A stretch of 40,760 bases of DNA from Chromera velia. Its lineage: Eukaryota > Sar > Chromeraceae. The translations under genes were made by a program, and so were the position numbers. Every line of letters starts with the position of its first letter. Within the stretch, counting starts at the first letter, position 1. Shown here piece by piece: positions 22,610 through 33,789 of this stretch. Location of the stretch: the NCBI GenBank assembly GCA_018398765.1, contig JAHBMJ010004317.1, positions 36,393 through 77,152 of the forward strand. The letters run 5' to 3'. The notes beneath the pieces were generated by a model. It ran no database searches and was not told the DNA's origin. It worked only from the letters and a program-made list of their open reading frames with translations.

Positions 22610-25600
22610 ATGCCACCCACCGTTGTGAGAGATAGCGGAGTCGTCGTCCAGAACCCGACTCAGGACGATTTTGGTTCACAGAGCTGCAACGAAAGCCTGT
22701 ACAGCGAGGACCTGGAGGTTCCTCTTGAAGGATGTGCAGCAGACATCGGACCTTCAACGCAGCATCATTCCACCAACCCTTTGCCGTCACGGTCTCATGA
22801 CTCCTCATCAACATTGCCGCACCGAGAATCGGCTTCTACTTCTCCTGCATTGCCTGTAGCAGGAAAGAATGAGGCGCCCACCAAAACTGCAAAGAATGGG
22901 GCTCCATCTTCCTCCTCTTGGGTCTCCAGGTGGAGATCCTTTGCGAAACAAATGGGACCAGGGATTATCTTTGCAGTGACAACCATTGGCACATCCCATT
23001 TAGTTCAGAGTACTCGGGCTGGAGCTCGCTTTGGCATGTCCGTCTCTTTTTTCATTTTTCTGGCCATCATTGCCAAGTACCCCTTTTTTGAAATGGGCAC
23101 TCGGTATGCAGCGGCGACCAGAGAATCCCTTTTGGAGGGATACAAGAGGCAGGGGACTTGGATTCTGTGGACTTTTTTCGTCTTCATGCTCGTCTACATG
23201 GTCCTGAAGATCTCAGCACTCTGTCTGGTCACTGCTGGAACGCTTGCGTTTCTGTTTGGAATTCCCCCGAGCTTCCCCCTTCATTGGATCGCCGGCATCG
23301 TTGCTGCAGTGAACGTCGGCATTCTCTCTGTAGGTGGCTTCGGCTTCCTTGATGGAATGATGAAGGGAATTGCCGCAGTTCTAACTATCTCCACTTTGGT
23401 GGCCACAATTGCTGCTCTAGTTGCAGGGCCTAGGTTTCCTGATGCGCCCGCCTTTGACTTTCGTGACTTCTTCACTGGTGACAGCATTTCTTTTCTGATC
23501 GCCTTGATGGGATGGATGCCGACGGGCATCGAGACTTCAGCCTTCTCTTCCACGTGGACAGTGGAGAAGATGAGAAAGAGACAGGAGCAGCTGATGAGAG
23601 AGGGAAGGGAGGAGAGGCAGGTCGAAGAGGCAAGGGGGGACACGACCGCGTCAAGTGGGGAGACGGAGGAGGAAGTGCAACATCGGAGGGAAGCGGCTGT
23701 CCCCCCTCCGTTGACAGACACGGAGTTTCGGAACAGCATCATTGATCTGCGCGTCGGGTACGGACTGACCACTGTTACTGCCCTCATGTCAGTCCAGTCT
23801 GGCCGCTGATTGCGAACGTGATTCATGTAGTAAAAAGTCAGAACAGTCTCCCTTTTGTCGAATTTGCTTTCTGTTTTAGTTCAGAGGACGGGACAGAGAG
23901 ACGCATTGAGGGAGGAAGAACGAGAGTGTATCACAGAAAAAAAAAAAGACGCTCTCGCCCAGAGAGGGGGGAGAGAGACGCCAGGAATGCATCAATGGAG
24001 AAGAAGAACTGAGCAAAGTTTATCTGCAGACACACACCCACGAGTGGGCACTTGAGAAGGGCAGGGTTACTGCAAAGCATACGTGTTCAGAGAGGAAAGT
24101 TGCGAAAGCTCAGTCATCCTGATCGAAGTGCCGTGCTTTCTGTCAGTTGTCTTTCCGTGTCTCGAAGAGCGAATGAAGAGCGGACGCAGAGAATCAAAAA
24201 CGTTCGCCCTTTGATCTCTGTACCGGCATGTCCGTACGTATGCATTCAATTGATTATGTGTGTGCAGGTTCGTTACGATGGGCAGCTTGATTCTTTACGG
24301 GAGCGGTGAGATTCTCTCTGGGAATTCCGCAGTCTTCGCTGGTCAGGTCGTCGGGATGTACGGCGCCGCCTTGGGGTCCTGGAGTCGGTACTTCATTGGG
24401 GCCTCTGCTACCTGCACCGTGCTCTCAACAGCGATGTCCTTCCAGGTAAGCTGCTGCTGTGTTGGCGGGTGGGTTCTTCTTTTCCCCCACTCGATTCGGC
24501 CTGGGCAGTGGAGGCACTGACAGTGCAGAGCGCTACTTGGTCGTCTCTTTCCTTGCGGGAGCTTCTCTCAGATTTTCTGAGTGGACACTTTCTCTCTTTT
24601 TCTTTCGGTTCTCTTCCTGGGTGAGCAGGTTCTCTCTCTTTCGCTCCCTCTCTACTTCTCCCTTGATCCCTCCCCCACTCTCTCTCTCTCTCTCTCTCTT
24701 GTGCTCTCTCCCTCCATCCCTCCGTCTCTTCTCTCTCTTGTTCTCTTCCTCCCTCCCCCTCTCTCTCCATCCCTTCCTCTCTCCGTCTTGTGTCCCTTCC
24801 TCTCTCTCTCTCGCTCGCTCGCTCTCTCTCTCTCTCTTGCTGGCTACCCCTTTCCTTTGTCAGTTCAGCCTATCCCTTCCCGCTCTCGCTGGTTCTCTCT
24901 CTCTCTCTCCCTCTCCCGTTTGTTCCGTTGCGATTTCTGTCTTCCTCTCGCGCTCGCTTGCTTACCTTCTCTTTCTCATGCTGTTACTTCGACTTCTTTT
25001 TCTTGCTTTGCCTCCCTCTCTCTTTCTCTGGGCGTGAGTGTGTGTGTGTGTCTGTGTGCGTGCGCGCGCGTCGGCGTGCGTCGGTCTCGGTGGGTGAGTT
25101 GCGTGTTTCCATGTTCGGGTTTGTGTGTGATGATATCTATTTCGAGGAGCTTTCCGAATCCCGATACGTTCGTAGTATTCTCTTTTTCAAAAAGAATTGG
25201 AAACGTGGCGTGGATTTCGCTGGCGTGGAAATTCCACGTTGGCGCCAGCCCGAATTGGCGTTGGCGTAGAACGCTTTTCACGTTGGCGCGAATTTCCACG
25301 CGCGCATTTTTTCTTCGCGAATTTCCACGCCAAAATTTTCTACGCCAGCGAAATCCACGCCACGTTTCCCATTCTTTTTGAAAAAGAGAATATACTCCCT
25401 GTCGACGCAACTTTGTTCGTGTCCTGTCTGCTTCCTGCTTTGATTTGACAGGATGGCGCTGCCCGCATTTGCATCGAGACCCTCCGAATTTCCGGCGTGT
25501 CCTCGAAAGCCTCTCTCTCCGCCTTTCTCTGGATGGGCGCAATGGCGGGGGCCTCCTTTGGGCTCTTCTTTGCGTTGGGGACAAACGTGAAATTCGTGAT

Positions 25601-25799
25601 GGACGTTGCGACGTCGGTTTCTTTTTGCGTCTCGTGGCTCTTCGCATACCTCAACTACAGAGTTGTGCAGCTTCCTCACGTCGCAGAGGACAGAAGGCTT
25701 CCTTTTTGGTTGAAGCCCTTGTCGTGGTTTGGCATTGCAGTTCTTTTCGGGTTCTCAGTCCTTTTTGTGGTGGTGAAATTGGACCCTGCATTGCTCTGA
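22610..25799 (+). CDS. Nramp-family metal transporter, non-canonical clade
   Basis: Three exons, 22610-23787, 24268-24445 and 25452-25799 (TGA), join in phase (CTCAT|gtcagt .. gtgcag|G; TTCCAG|gtaagc .. gacag|GAT) to give 567 residues. A Ser/Thr-rich cytosolic N-terminus of about 120 residues precedes eleven predicted membrane helices. Helix 1 carries G-P-G-I-I-F-A-V-T-T-I-G-T-S-H-L-V-Q-S and then T-R-A-G-A, the Nramp fold signature, but the metal-binding D-P-G-N of classical Nramp/DMT is T-I-G-T. Helix 6 reads G-W-M-P-T-G-I-E where classical members have M-P-H. Both changes place it with Nramp-related bacterial-type transporters whose substrate differs from Mn/Fe (magnesium is documented for some). 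A charged loop of about 70 residues (K-M-R-K-R-Q-E-Q-L-M-R-E) lies between helices 6 and 7. The N-terminal ATG is the first in frame. Confidence 0.85.
24590..25020. repeat. Polypyrimidine CT-rich low-complexity tract in Nramp intron 2
   Basis: Over 400 bases of CT, CTCC and CTTT motifs. Long open frames through it encode only Ser/Leu/Pro and are not genes. Confidence 0.8.
25174..25396. mobile_element. Fold-back (MITE-like) element inside Nramp intron 2
   Basis: The first ~57 bases (from AGTATTCTCTTTTTCAAAAA, through GGAAACGTGGCGTGGATTTC, to GCTGGCGT) are nearly an exact reverse complement of the last ~57 (25340-25396). The interior is made of TGGCGT/ACGCCA and GAATTTCCACGC motifs, themselves inverted. 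At 223 bases, with no coding capacity and intronic placement, it fits a non-autonomous fold-back transposon. It differs by two bases near the tip (AGTATTC versus AGTATATTC); no clear target-site duplication. Confidence 0.65.
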
Positions 25800-26361
25800 G
25801 CGGGTGCGTGTTCGAAGAAAGCTGAGCGGGTGTATCACTACATGTGTTCGTGTGTGTGGCAGTCTTCCTCGTAAAAATGCTGCAGTAAATGTTTTCGTGT
25901 TTCAGCGCATGATGTGTTCGCTTGATCATGATGTGATGCAGTTTCGTTATCTGACATGATTGCATCAGATCCTTTCGATCCTTCCTGACTGTCTTTTTTC
26001 TTCAACGTACAAGCCGTGCGTGCGTGGGTGAATGAGTGTGCATGCTCTACCTCATGATCATGATGAAAGGAACGCATCAGCTTCGCAGATCCTCCAGCCA
26101 CAAGCCAAAGTTTCTTTGAGTTGAGTCGGTTGGTTGATCCACGCTGAAATCGTTGTGCATTGCATGTTCTCTCTCTTTCGGTCTGCATGCGTTTCTTGCC
26201 TGACTCAGATGACAGGCTGATGTGCCGTGGTGCAGCTAACTTAACGTGATTTTTTATGTATACAGGAGGCTGTCCGGAGCATATTTCTAGATGGATCGAA
26301 GAATGCTAGAGCAGGTAACGATTGCTTTTGGCTGACAGTTGCAAGTCAATGAAATTAACTA

Positions 26362-26837
26362 ACTGTGACTATGACTAGGACTACCCTGCAGGTAGCCAGG
26401 ATTTTAGCCCAGGATTTTAGCGGATTTTACGGGATTTCGGCCAGGATTTTAGCGGATTTTGCCCAGGATTCTGCCGGACTCTTAACGTTAAAAATATAAT
26501 CCCTACACCTAAGATTTTAGAATCTAAAATCCTGGAAGAAAGCTAAAATCCTAGCCTCTTCCTAGGATTTTACGGGAAAGATATAATCCCCTAAAATTCT
26601 GGCATTCATTTCTAAAATCCTAGAATCCAGGATTTTAGTCTTTATAATCCCTAGAACCAGGATTTTAGATTCTAAAATCCTGGAGAAATAGTCCGGCAGA
26701 ATCCTAGGCAAAATCCGCCTAAATCCGTTAAAATCCTGGCCAAAATCCTGTAAAATCCGCTAAAATCCTGGGCTAAAATCCCGCAAAATCTAGCAAAATC
26801 CTAGCTACCTGCAAGGTATAACTAGAACTGACTAATG
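26362..26837. mobile_element. Large fold-back element built of AGGATTTTAG motifs
   Basis: The left arm (about 26362-26485, including CTGCAGGTAGCCAGGATTTT) pairs with the reverse complement of the right arm (about 26689-26837) over 100-130 bases with two small indels; both arms end inward at AGTCCGGCAGAATC or its complement. Between them lie further palindromes, including a perfect 13-base inverted repeat with a one-base centre at 26657-26683. The motif AGGATTTTAG/CTAAAATCCT occurs over a dozen times. There is no coding capacity. It could be a fold-back transposon or a structured non-coding element. Confidence 0.65.
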
Positions 26838-27957
26838 CTAGGCCGGTGGATACCGATGGATCAAACTTTCTAGAGCGGCCTTTTTTAGTACTGCAGCTGC
26901 GCTACAGTTCTTTCTAGGTAAATTCTAGGCCTAGTTCTAGGCCCCCTTTTATTTTAAACCTAGTTTTGGACACGGCCCTATATACCGTAAAAATAGTTTT
27001 TTTACTGGCAATGCGATGCAGACGCCCAAAAAATGTTTTTAAAGGTGTTCCAATAAAAGATTTGATCAATTGCTGATCAATTATTAAAAAAAAAAAGAAG
27101 AAGTTGGTTCACGACTTGAAGTTACTTCAGATGAGGTAAAGATCGGAACAATCATGTCACGATCCCCCCCTTTCTTCCAAGTTTTTACAAGTTTTGCAAG
27201 TACGGCGTGCTGTGGTTGTAGGGTTTAGGGCCGCTCCGCGGCACTGCGGCCATGTTTGGTATACCCGGTACACAGGTGCACCCCATGGCAACCAAACTAT
27301 AAGGCGCAAAAACCTATTAATCGTGCCACAGGCTTTGCACCACACTGGAACGAGAGAATGCAGATCTCTTGGTAGGGAAAAGCAAGATGGGGGTGGGAGG
27401 ATAAGGAGTACAAGCTCGGGCGGAAAAGGAATTTATGTTACAGAGAGTGGTAGGGGAGATGTCGCTTTCGGGCCTGGGTGGTTGTGGGGAGATTGACAGG
27501 CAGAATTCGTGTAAAACGCTAAATTCAGAATTTATACAGTTCGATCAGTAGTAATCAGTAGACAAATAGAATTAACTTGACGATACTTGACGATGCACCT
27601 ATGCATGCACAGACCAAACTGTGAGGCCCCGGCCGGTGGCTGGGAGTCCCTCACTATCTTAATTAACATGGAGGGGAACTATAAACTATGCCATGTTTGG
27701 TGTACCCGGCGCACACCCAACAAAACTATACTATAATAAAACTATGCATATATTTGCGCGCGCAAACCGCGCGCGATTAAATTAATTGTTTCTTTACGTA
27801 TACACGCCTGCATACAAAGAGAGAGTTAACTTATGTACTGCGTATGCACGCAGCACGCTTCCAGAACTGAGAAGTTCATCGTTTGCTCCTCTCTTCATTT
27901 GCTGTGAGGAAGGCCATCTGTGCTTATCTGCCTACTCTCCGACAAGCAAACACACGT

Positions 27958-28059
27958 GAACAACAGTGTCAGAACAACAGTGTCTTCTGTCTACTCGTCG
28001 AACAACAGTGTCAGAACAACAGTGTCTTCTGTCTACTCGTCGAACAACAGTGTCAGAAC
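27958..28059 (+). repeat. 42-bp tandem repeat, about 2.4 copies
   Basis: Units begin at 27958, 28000 and 28042 with GAACAACAGTGTCAGAACAA and are identical over their shared length; each contains an internal duplicate of GAACAACAGTGTC. It ends about 155 bases before the ADP-ribosyltransferase ATG, in the promoter or 5' leader. The length is a multiple of three. Confidence 0.9.
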
Positions 28060-28214
28060 GATCTGGATTTCTGCGAGACATCCAAAGTTTCTTTTGTACA
28101 GCCTGAACGTTTGAGCAAAAGAAGCGCATCGATCCGGACAGCGGTCACTTTGTATTCAGCTTAATCTGTCCTCTGTTGTTCGTCCCTCCTCTTCTTTCTC
28201 TGACAACACCCGAA

Positions 28215-29674
28215 ATGGACAGAATCGATCATGTTTGGGCCAAACGACTTGGAGACGCAATCGAAGCGACGACAATCCAGCCCTCTTTGAAGGCTGCAGT
28301 TTCTTCCCTCTCGTTTATCGGCATTGACGTCATGCTCCTTGAGCATGCTATCACGGGAAAGAGAGATGAGTGGGAGAGCTCAGGAGCTTTGTACAAAGGC
28401 ACAGCAGAAGGAGGCTTCGGCCTGCCCCCCAGCTTTCCGATCGACTATGCCCTAGTCATCTTTGTGCACACACTGGACGATCCAGCCGTCTGCCTGTCTG
28501 TAAATAAGGTGATGTACTCACCCGAACGCTCGGCAGGCCCGGGAGGCATCTCTCCAGAGTTGCGCGCATGCCTCAATTACATACAATTTCTTGACACAGC
28601 GCTCGAGGCCCTACCATCCCACTACCACTACAGAGGTGAAGTAAGAAGGGGCGTACCGTGGGTGTTCCCGTCGGTCGACCACCATGATCCTGTTGGTCAC
28701 TTCACGAGAAACTCCCTCATCCAGTGGTATGAATTCAAGAGCACAACGAAGGAAGCCCATGTGATGATGGAGGAAGCTTTCTGCGGCCCGCGCCCAGGTC
28801 CCCGAACTGTCTTTGTAATTCAGGCCTCCCAGGCGTATGACATTGAGAAGTTCAGCCTCTTCCAGGAGGAGGCCTGTGAGTTTGAGGTGCTGTTTAGGCC
28901 TCTCTCTACGTTTTGGGTTACAAGTGCACAGCAATTTATTACAGACCCAAAAGAGACAGTGTTCCTTCTAAAAAGCGGATTCCCTGATGTTGTTAACCTG
29001 GTCCAGGTTGATGCGCAGGTGGGGAAAGAATAAAAGCTTGCATTCATGGGATACGCTTGCGTGTGTCTGTCCTCTTCGTCTTCTCTTTTTTCTGACCCGT
29101 CACTCTCTTTGTCTCCAATCCGATTCAATCCCAGTGCACCCCCCCTTTTTCCATTCAATTCACCGTAGATTAATTCTTGCACACGTTTCCTTTCCCTCTC
29201 TCTTTTCCACCTGCAGAACACGGGGAACACCCACCATCGCACCCCCAAAGTACGTTTTTGAGGCCTTTTTGCTGCTCCGTCCAATGCTTTGCATTCCTGG
29301 ATGCTCTCATTCGATGCATATTTTGATTCCTTCGCGCCTGTCCTCTTAGTCTGTCTGTGTGTCGCACAAGGCAAGAAACGGAGCGGAGTAGGTGCAAGAG
29401 TACTTTGTGACACCAGAGAGGATCCACTTGTTGCGTCTAACTTTTTTGATGTCAGAGATCAATTCAGAGCCGTAAGGCTGTCTTTTGTTTCCACAACTTC
29501 ATTGAGTTTGCTGTATTCATATCCCTCATGAAGGATCCTGAGCCGAATATCGAAGCCCTCGAACACGCCAAGGCAGTCCTTACTGCGCAGAACTTAGACC
29601 TCAGGGCAAAGCTCCAACGTGCGGAGGCCATTCTTGCCAAGCTGGTCAGCGTTGATTGGGTCTTCCATCCATAA
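28215..29674 (+). CDS. R-S-E class ADP-ribosyltransferase domain protein
   Basis: Three exons, 28215-29018, 29217-29249 (33 bases) and 29456-29674 (TAA), join in phase 0 (GCGCAG|gtgggg, AAA|gtacgt, gatgtcag|AGA), giving 351 residues. The enzyme class transfers ADP-ribose from NAD+ to an acceptor, usually arginine. Visible landmarks: P-S-H-Y-H-Y-R-G-E-V with the Arg motif (about residue 143), E-F-K-S-T-T with the Ser motif (about 178), a hydrophobic V-F-V-I strand, then D-I-E-K-F-S and E-A-C-E-F-E-V-L-F-R-P with the E-x-E glutamates (about 223-225). A helical N-terminal half precedes the catalytic part, as in this superfamily. The C-terminal exon is a short coiled coil (A-K-L-Q-R-A-E-A-I-L-A-K-L). 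No signal peptide is seen, so it is probably intracellular. Acceptor specificity is unknown. Confidence 0.75.
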
Positions 29675-30681
29675 GTTGCCATGATCATTAAACCTTGCCC
29701 GCAACTCCCCGTCCTGACCGTTGAGCAAGTGTTCGTGCTTTCTCATACACTTTGCTGCCACAGCTCTCCATCAGGTCACCAATCGGCCTCTTGCTCCCTC
29801 CCTCCTTCCTTCCCTCCCTCCCTCCCTCCCTCCCTCTCTCTCTCTCTCTCTCCCTCCCTCCCTCTCTCTCTCCCTCTCTCTCTTTCTGACGCGTCTTCTC
29901 TTGTGTTCTTTCTGGTTGTTCCTGGACTGTTTTTTCTTGCACTGTTGTACATCGAGCCTTCTCGTGCTTTTGTGTGTGTATGTATGTGTCTGTGAGTGCG
30001 TGTGTATGTCTTCTGCTGTTCTGTATGGTCTCAGAGAGCTGCGAGTCCTTCTGTGTCTTCTTCATCTTCTTCTTCTTCTCCTTCGATGGTAAGTCAACCA
30101 ATCATTTGCGCGGCGATACGAGTGTCAGCCACAGTCGGTCTACAAAGTCGGTGGGTGTGTAGCTGGCAAGTCATGCAGTTGCACCGCCTTCTCATTTATT
30201 TTCTCAACTGTTCGCTGACATTTTCTGTCTCTGTTACTGTCTGTGTCAGAGAAAAGGAAGGAACTAGTTTGTTTTTCTGCGTGCCTTTCTGTCTGTCTGT
30301 CTGTCTGATCACGTGAAAGTCTGTCGGGAGGTGGAGAGGCAAGAGGCGCTTAACTCTCACCTTTCGGGCCCCCTGCCCACGCTGTTTGATTGCTGGTGCT
30401 GTTCTTTTGTCTTTGTTCTTTCTTTCTTTTTGTCTGTGGTGTTCATGAAGAAAAAGAGGGAGAAGAAGAAGAAACATATAGTCTGTCTGTCTGTCTGTCT
30501 GTCTATGTGGCGCCAAAAGAAGAAAGAAACAAACAGAAGAGAATGAAGAAGGAGAAAAAAGGAAAGAAAACACGATTATATAGTCTGTCTGTCTGTCTGT
30601 CCGTCTGCCTGTCTTCCTGCCTGCCTACCTGTCTGTCTGTCTGTCTGCCTGCTTGCTGTTCTTTTGTCTTTGTTCTTTTTT

Positions 30682-30712
<31 letters not shown>

Positions 30713-30943
30713 CCCTTTCTTTCTTTCTTTCTTTCTTTCTTTTTTTTTGTCTGTGGTGTTCATGAAGAAAAGGAGGGAGAAGAAGAAGAAACATATAGTG
30801 TGTCTGCCTGCCTCCATGCCTGCCTGCCGGCCTAAAGGGAGAGGAAAAGGAAAGAAAGGTCGATACAGTCTGTCTCTGGCTCTCTTTCTTTGTTTCTCTC
30901 TGTCTTTCTCTGTATCTCTGCCTGTCCCTGTCTCTGTTTCTGG

Positions 30944-30979
<36 letters not shown>

Positions 30980-30998
30980 TTCTCTTTCTATATTGCAG
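29675..30998. other. Microsatellite-rich intergenic region
   Basis: No gene seen. It contains (TCCC)n/(TC)n at 29795-29885, TCTG/TGTC arrays at 30287-30307, 30481-30504 and 30580-30650, TTTC arrays at 30678-30745, CT arrays at 30942-30980 and the dispersed R1/R2 units described separately. Long frames on both strands are repeat translations. Confidence 0.7.
30398..30803. repeat. Dispersed R1 and R2 units around TCTG arrays
   Basis: R1 occurs twice (30398-30503 and 30655-30803): GCTGTTCTTTTGTCTTTGTT, a TTTC run, TTTTGTCTGTGGTGTTCATG, then AAGAAAA(A/G)GAGGGAGAAG, GAAACATATAG and a TCTG-type array. R2 lies at 30511-30590 (GCCAAAAGAAGAAAGAAAC.. GAGAATGAAGAAGGAG.. ATATAG, TCTG array) and again at 34082-34165. 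R1's core also lies inverted at 18136-18173. All copies abut a TCTG or GACA array. Confidence 0.7.
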
Positions 30999-31485
30999 CC
31001 TGGTGCTTTCACTATGCATGTCCAGCTGACAATCTAACTAAAACACTGAACAACTTCTCAACTGACAGGTTGAGAGTGAGCGTTGGAAGGATTTCTCAGA
31101 TGAATGCATTTTCACACATGCAGGTGCAGCCCGACGAGGTGGAAAGAGCAGCGACAAAAAGGCAAAGGGAAGAGGTCAGCCTGCATGTACACACGATATA
31201 TAGTTGTTCGAAGAAATGATAAATCTCCCTCACACCGCGTAAGTGTTGTACTGAAGAATGAAAACATGCGCATCTGAAGTCAGCGGCATCCATCCGCAGT
31301 TCAGTTGACAAAAAAAGGTCTCTGTGAGGAAGTTCAGCAAAATGGCGCACATGAAACTGTGAATCAACGACGCCCTTGCAATCTCTGAAATTAATCTGCA
31401 GGCGGAAGACAGCACTGATGACATCGAGGAGACTCGGGAGAATGCGCACAGAAAGAAAGACCGCAGGTCGGATCAAGAAGATTGA
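30999..31485 (+). CDS. Possible C-terminal exons of a charged protein
   Basis: Two candidate exons, 30999-31174 and 31402-31485 (TGA), sit between good splice signals (TTTCTATATTGCAG; AGAG|gtcagc; TTAATCTGCAG) and join in phase 0. The first includes V-Q-P-D-E-V-E-R-A-A-T-K-R-Q-R-E-E; the second is A-E-D-S-T-D-D-I-E-E-T-R-E-N then a basic/acidic end. Upstream exons would have to cross the microsatellite region and were not found. A competing frame in the first exon ends in G-R and leads to an early stop. No family recognised. Confidence 0.3.
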
Positions 31486-32460
31486 TTGATTTTGCTCTTG
31501 TTCTCCGTCTATGAAGTACCTAGGGCATGTTTGTCTACCAGTCTTCTTCGGTCTGTTTGAAGCAAGGCTCCTTATCTCTGCTTCTCTGTTTGTCTGCCGG
31601 TTTCTGCCCTCTTGTCGCCGGCTCTCCCCGTTGCTACAGTGACCATGTCATGTTTTCCCCCGTTTTCTTGCATCTTGCAAGCGTCTGTCGGTGAGCAGGA
31701 GAAAAGGAAAATAGGCATGGAGTCTGTCAAGGGTGAAGCCGATGCAAAGGAAAACTTCAAACCTTCCTCCCTCGTGAATACAAATAGAGTAGATCTCGTC
31801 CCTTTTGAGATTAGGAATGTCTGCATACTTAGAGAGAGAGAGAGGGGGAAGAATTTGATCAGAGGCGTACAGCTTGGTAAGATTGTAACACGATCGCAGG
31901 AAGAAAAGCATCCTAGGCAGACTTCTGACGACCCACATGATGAAAACTCGCGCAAAAGAAGTGGCAGCCATATTTGGCAAACAACACGTGGTGGCGTTCA
32001 CACACACATACACACACACACAAACACAAACACACACATCGGCCAACAGAGGGGGGCGCAGACACGAGGAGAAATGAGGTGGAGGGGGGACTCTGAGCAG
32101 AAGATATTGAGCAGACTTGTACCGCGGACGCTTCTGGATGATACCCGTCTACTTCGATCAACGGGAGAGCCAAAGCTGGAGACGAAGAAAGAGTGTGAGA
32201 CCTTACACGCGTTACAGCTCAGAGAGCACAGAGACTGCGTGAGCTTCCATATATCAAACCCCCCACTGGCAGGCGCCATCTGTCCGTTCACATGCACGGC
32301 TGGCTTGCATGAAGCCTGCGCTGCGGAGCTTCTGGAGGATCAAGCGGGAACACAGGCCGTCCGAATCTGTGCGTTGATGGAGTGCCTTCTTCCCAGATGC
32401 TTCCTAAAGTGGAAATATTGGTACCTGCGTGCCCAATAAGATCGGTTCTGATGCAGTGCT

Positions 32461-32592
32461 CCTCACTTTTGTCTTGTTTGGACATCAGTCTCCTACACAA
32501 TCACGATTTCCAATAGTATGGGGGTCCTGTGGGGAATGAAGTGATAGTGGATTATTTAATCAAAGGGAGATGCCAACAAGTCAAAAGTGAGG
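32461..32592. mobile_element. 132-bp inverted-repeat segment, copy B
   Basis: The ends CCTCACTTTTGTCTTGTTTG and CAACAAGTCAAAAGTGAGG pair over about 24 bases with few mismatches, better than in copy A. Length is identical to the 1124-1255 segment. Confidence 0.5.
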
Positions 32593-33789
32593 GGACGGGT
32601 GGGGCTCTGGAAAGGGATATGAGGGGCTGTTCTTGACAATGTGCAGGTGCTTGGAGATCTAGGCAAACAGGCAGATTTGCATGAATTCAAGCATACATCT
32701 ATGATGCGCATGCCCTTGTTGCAAGTCTGGTAGCAGAATGTCCGTCTAACAATCGAACCAAATTTCGTCTTTCAGCTAGGCGCAAAATCGGTTCAAGACA
32801 TTGTCCCCCCTCTGATTCATGACTTGATCTCAAGACTTTCCCTTCCCTGCTTGCGTACGTGCCTGTCTTTTCGACTACTTTGACGCTACCGCCTTCCGGG
32901 ACGAACCAACGGGACGCCAAGACAGATTTCCAATGCCAACTTGACCGCTTCTGCTTGGAGACTTCTTCAGGTTGCTTCGCTCAACAAAGGTGAGTAAAGA
33001 AGCACTGCGGCGATCTGTTCGCGTTTCTACAGTTCCAGATCTCTGTGCATCTATTTGCGTGCCGGAGCGTTCAGAAATGCACACTTTGTTTCCAAATTTA
33101 AGCGAACTTTTGCTCTTTCTTTCTGTTTCAACTTGAACCGGATGTCTTTTTGTGACGCGTTCGACCCCCATTTGACAGAACTTTTGTTGATCAAGAAAAC
33201 GGAATGCTTCATGATACGTAAAAAAATAAATGTTTGATTGCGTCCGTACTGCAGATTGAGTCGCCTTCCTTCAAGTGGAACGTCGAATTAAGTGAAGGCT
33301 TTGGAGGACACCAGCCTGTCGAGACAACGTCTGACGCTTTCGTGGTCGTTGCCTGTTTGTCCATTCCTTCAGCTTCTCGCGCCCAGGCCCAACTCCGAGT
33401 AAAAAGGACGCTTTCATCTCGCCTGCCCCTCAAGCAGATACAGGCCGTCTCCAGCCTCGCTTACCATCGGCGCACTGGTCTCGATGACGTCCGCCCACCA
33501 CCTGTCCCCGGAAGAACTGCTCCTCCTCTCGGCGGATCGGGGTCACCATGAGCATTCACCATCACACACTCAATGAGCATGATCGCATCAAATTGCAGCG
33601 CCACCTGCCGAGTGCCACCAAATAACTTTAAAAGCGCGGCTCTGAGGGTCTGCTCCAGATAGGCACAGAGAGGGAAGGAAGAAGGAAAAGAAGAGGGAGA
33701 TAAATGTGAGGCACTCAATTCTCACCCAAGCACATCCAAGATTAAACTATATCACAAATGCAAGCTCCACGCTCTTGTCTTAGTTGCAG

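Larger units (their letters stand above)
25800..28214. other. Intergenic region rich in inverted repeats
   Basis: No gene seen. It holds the 26362-26837 fold-back element, a TTGATCAATTGCTGATCAAT palindrome near 27062, a duplicated CCATGTTTGGTRTACCCGGY block (27251 and 27700) and a 42-bp tandem repeat just upstream of the ADP-ribosyltransferase gene. A frame at 27883-28164 through the 42-bp repeat is open for 93 codons but has no supporting feature. Confidence 0.55.

Noticed and set aside
24459..25381. Long Ser/Leu-rich plus-strand frames
   Set aside because: They lie within the transporter intron and are made of a CT-rich low-complexity tract and the fold-back element.
27210..27235. Telomere-like GTAGGGTTTAGGG
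   Set aside because: It is a single occurrence, not an array.
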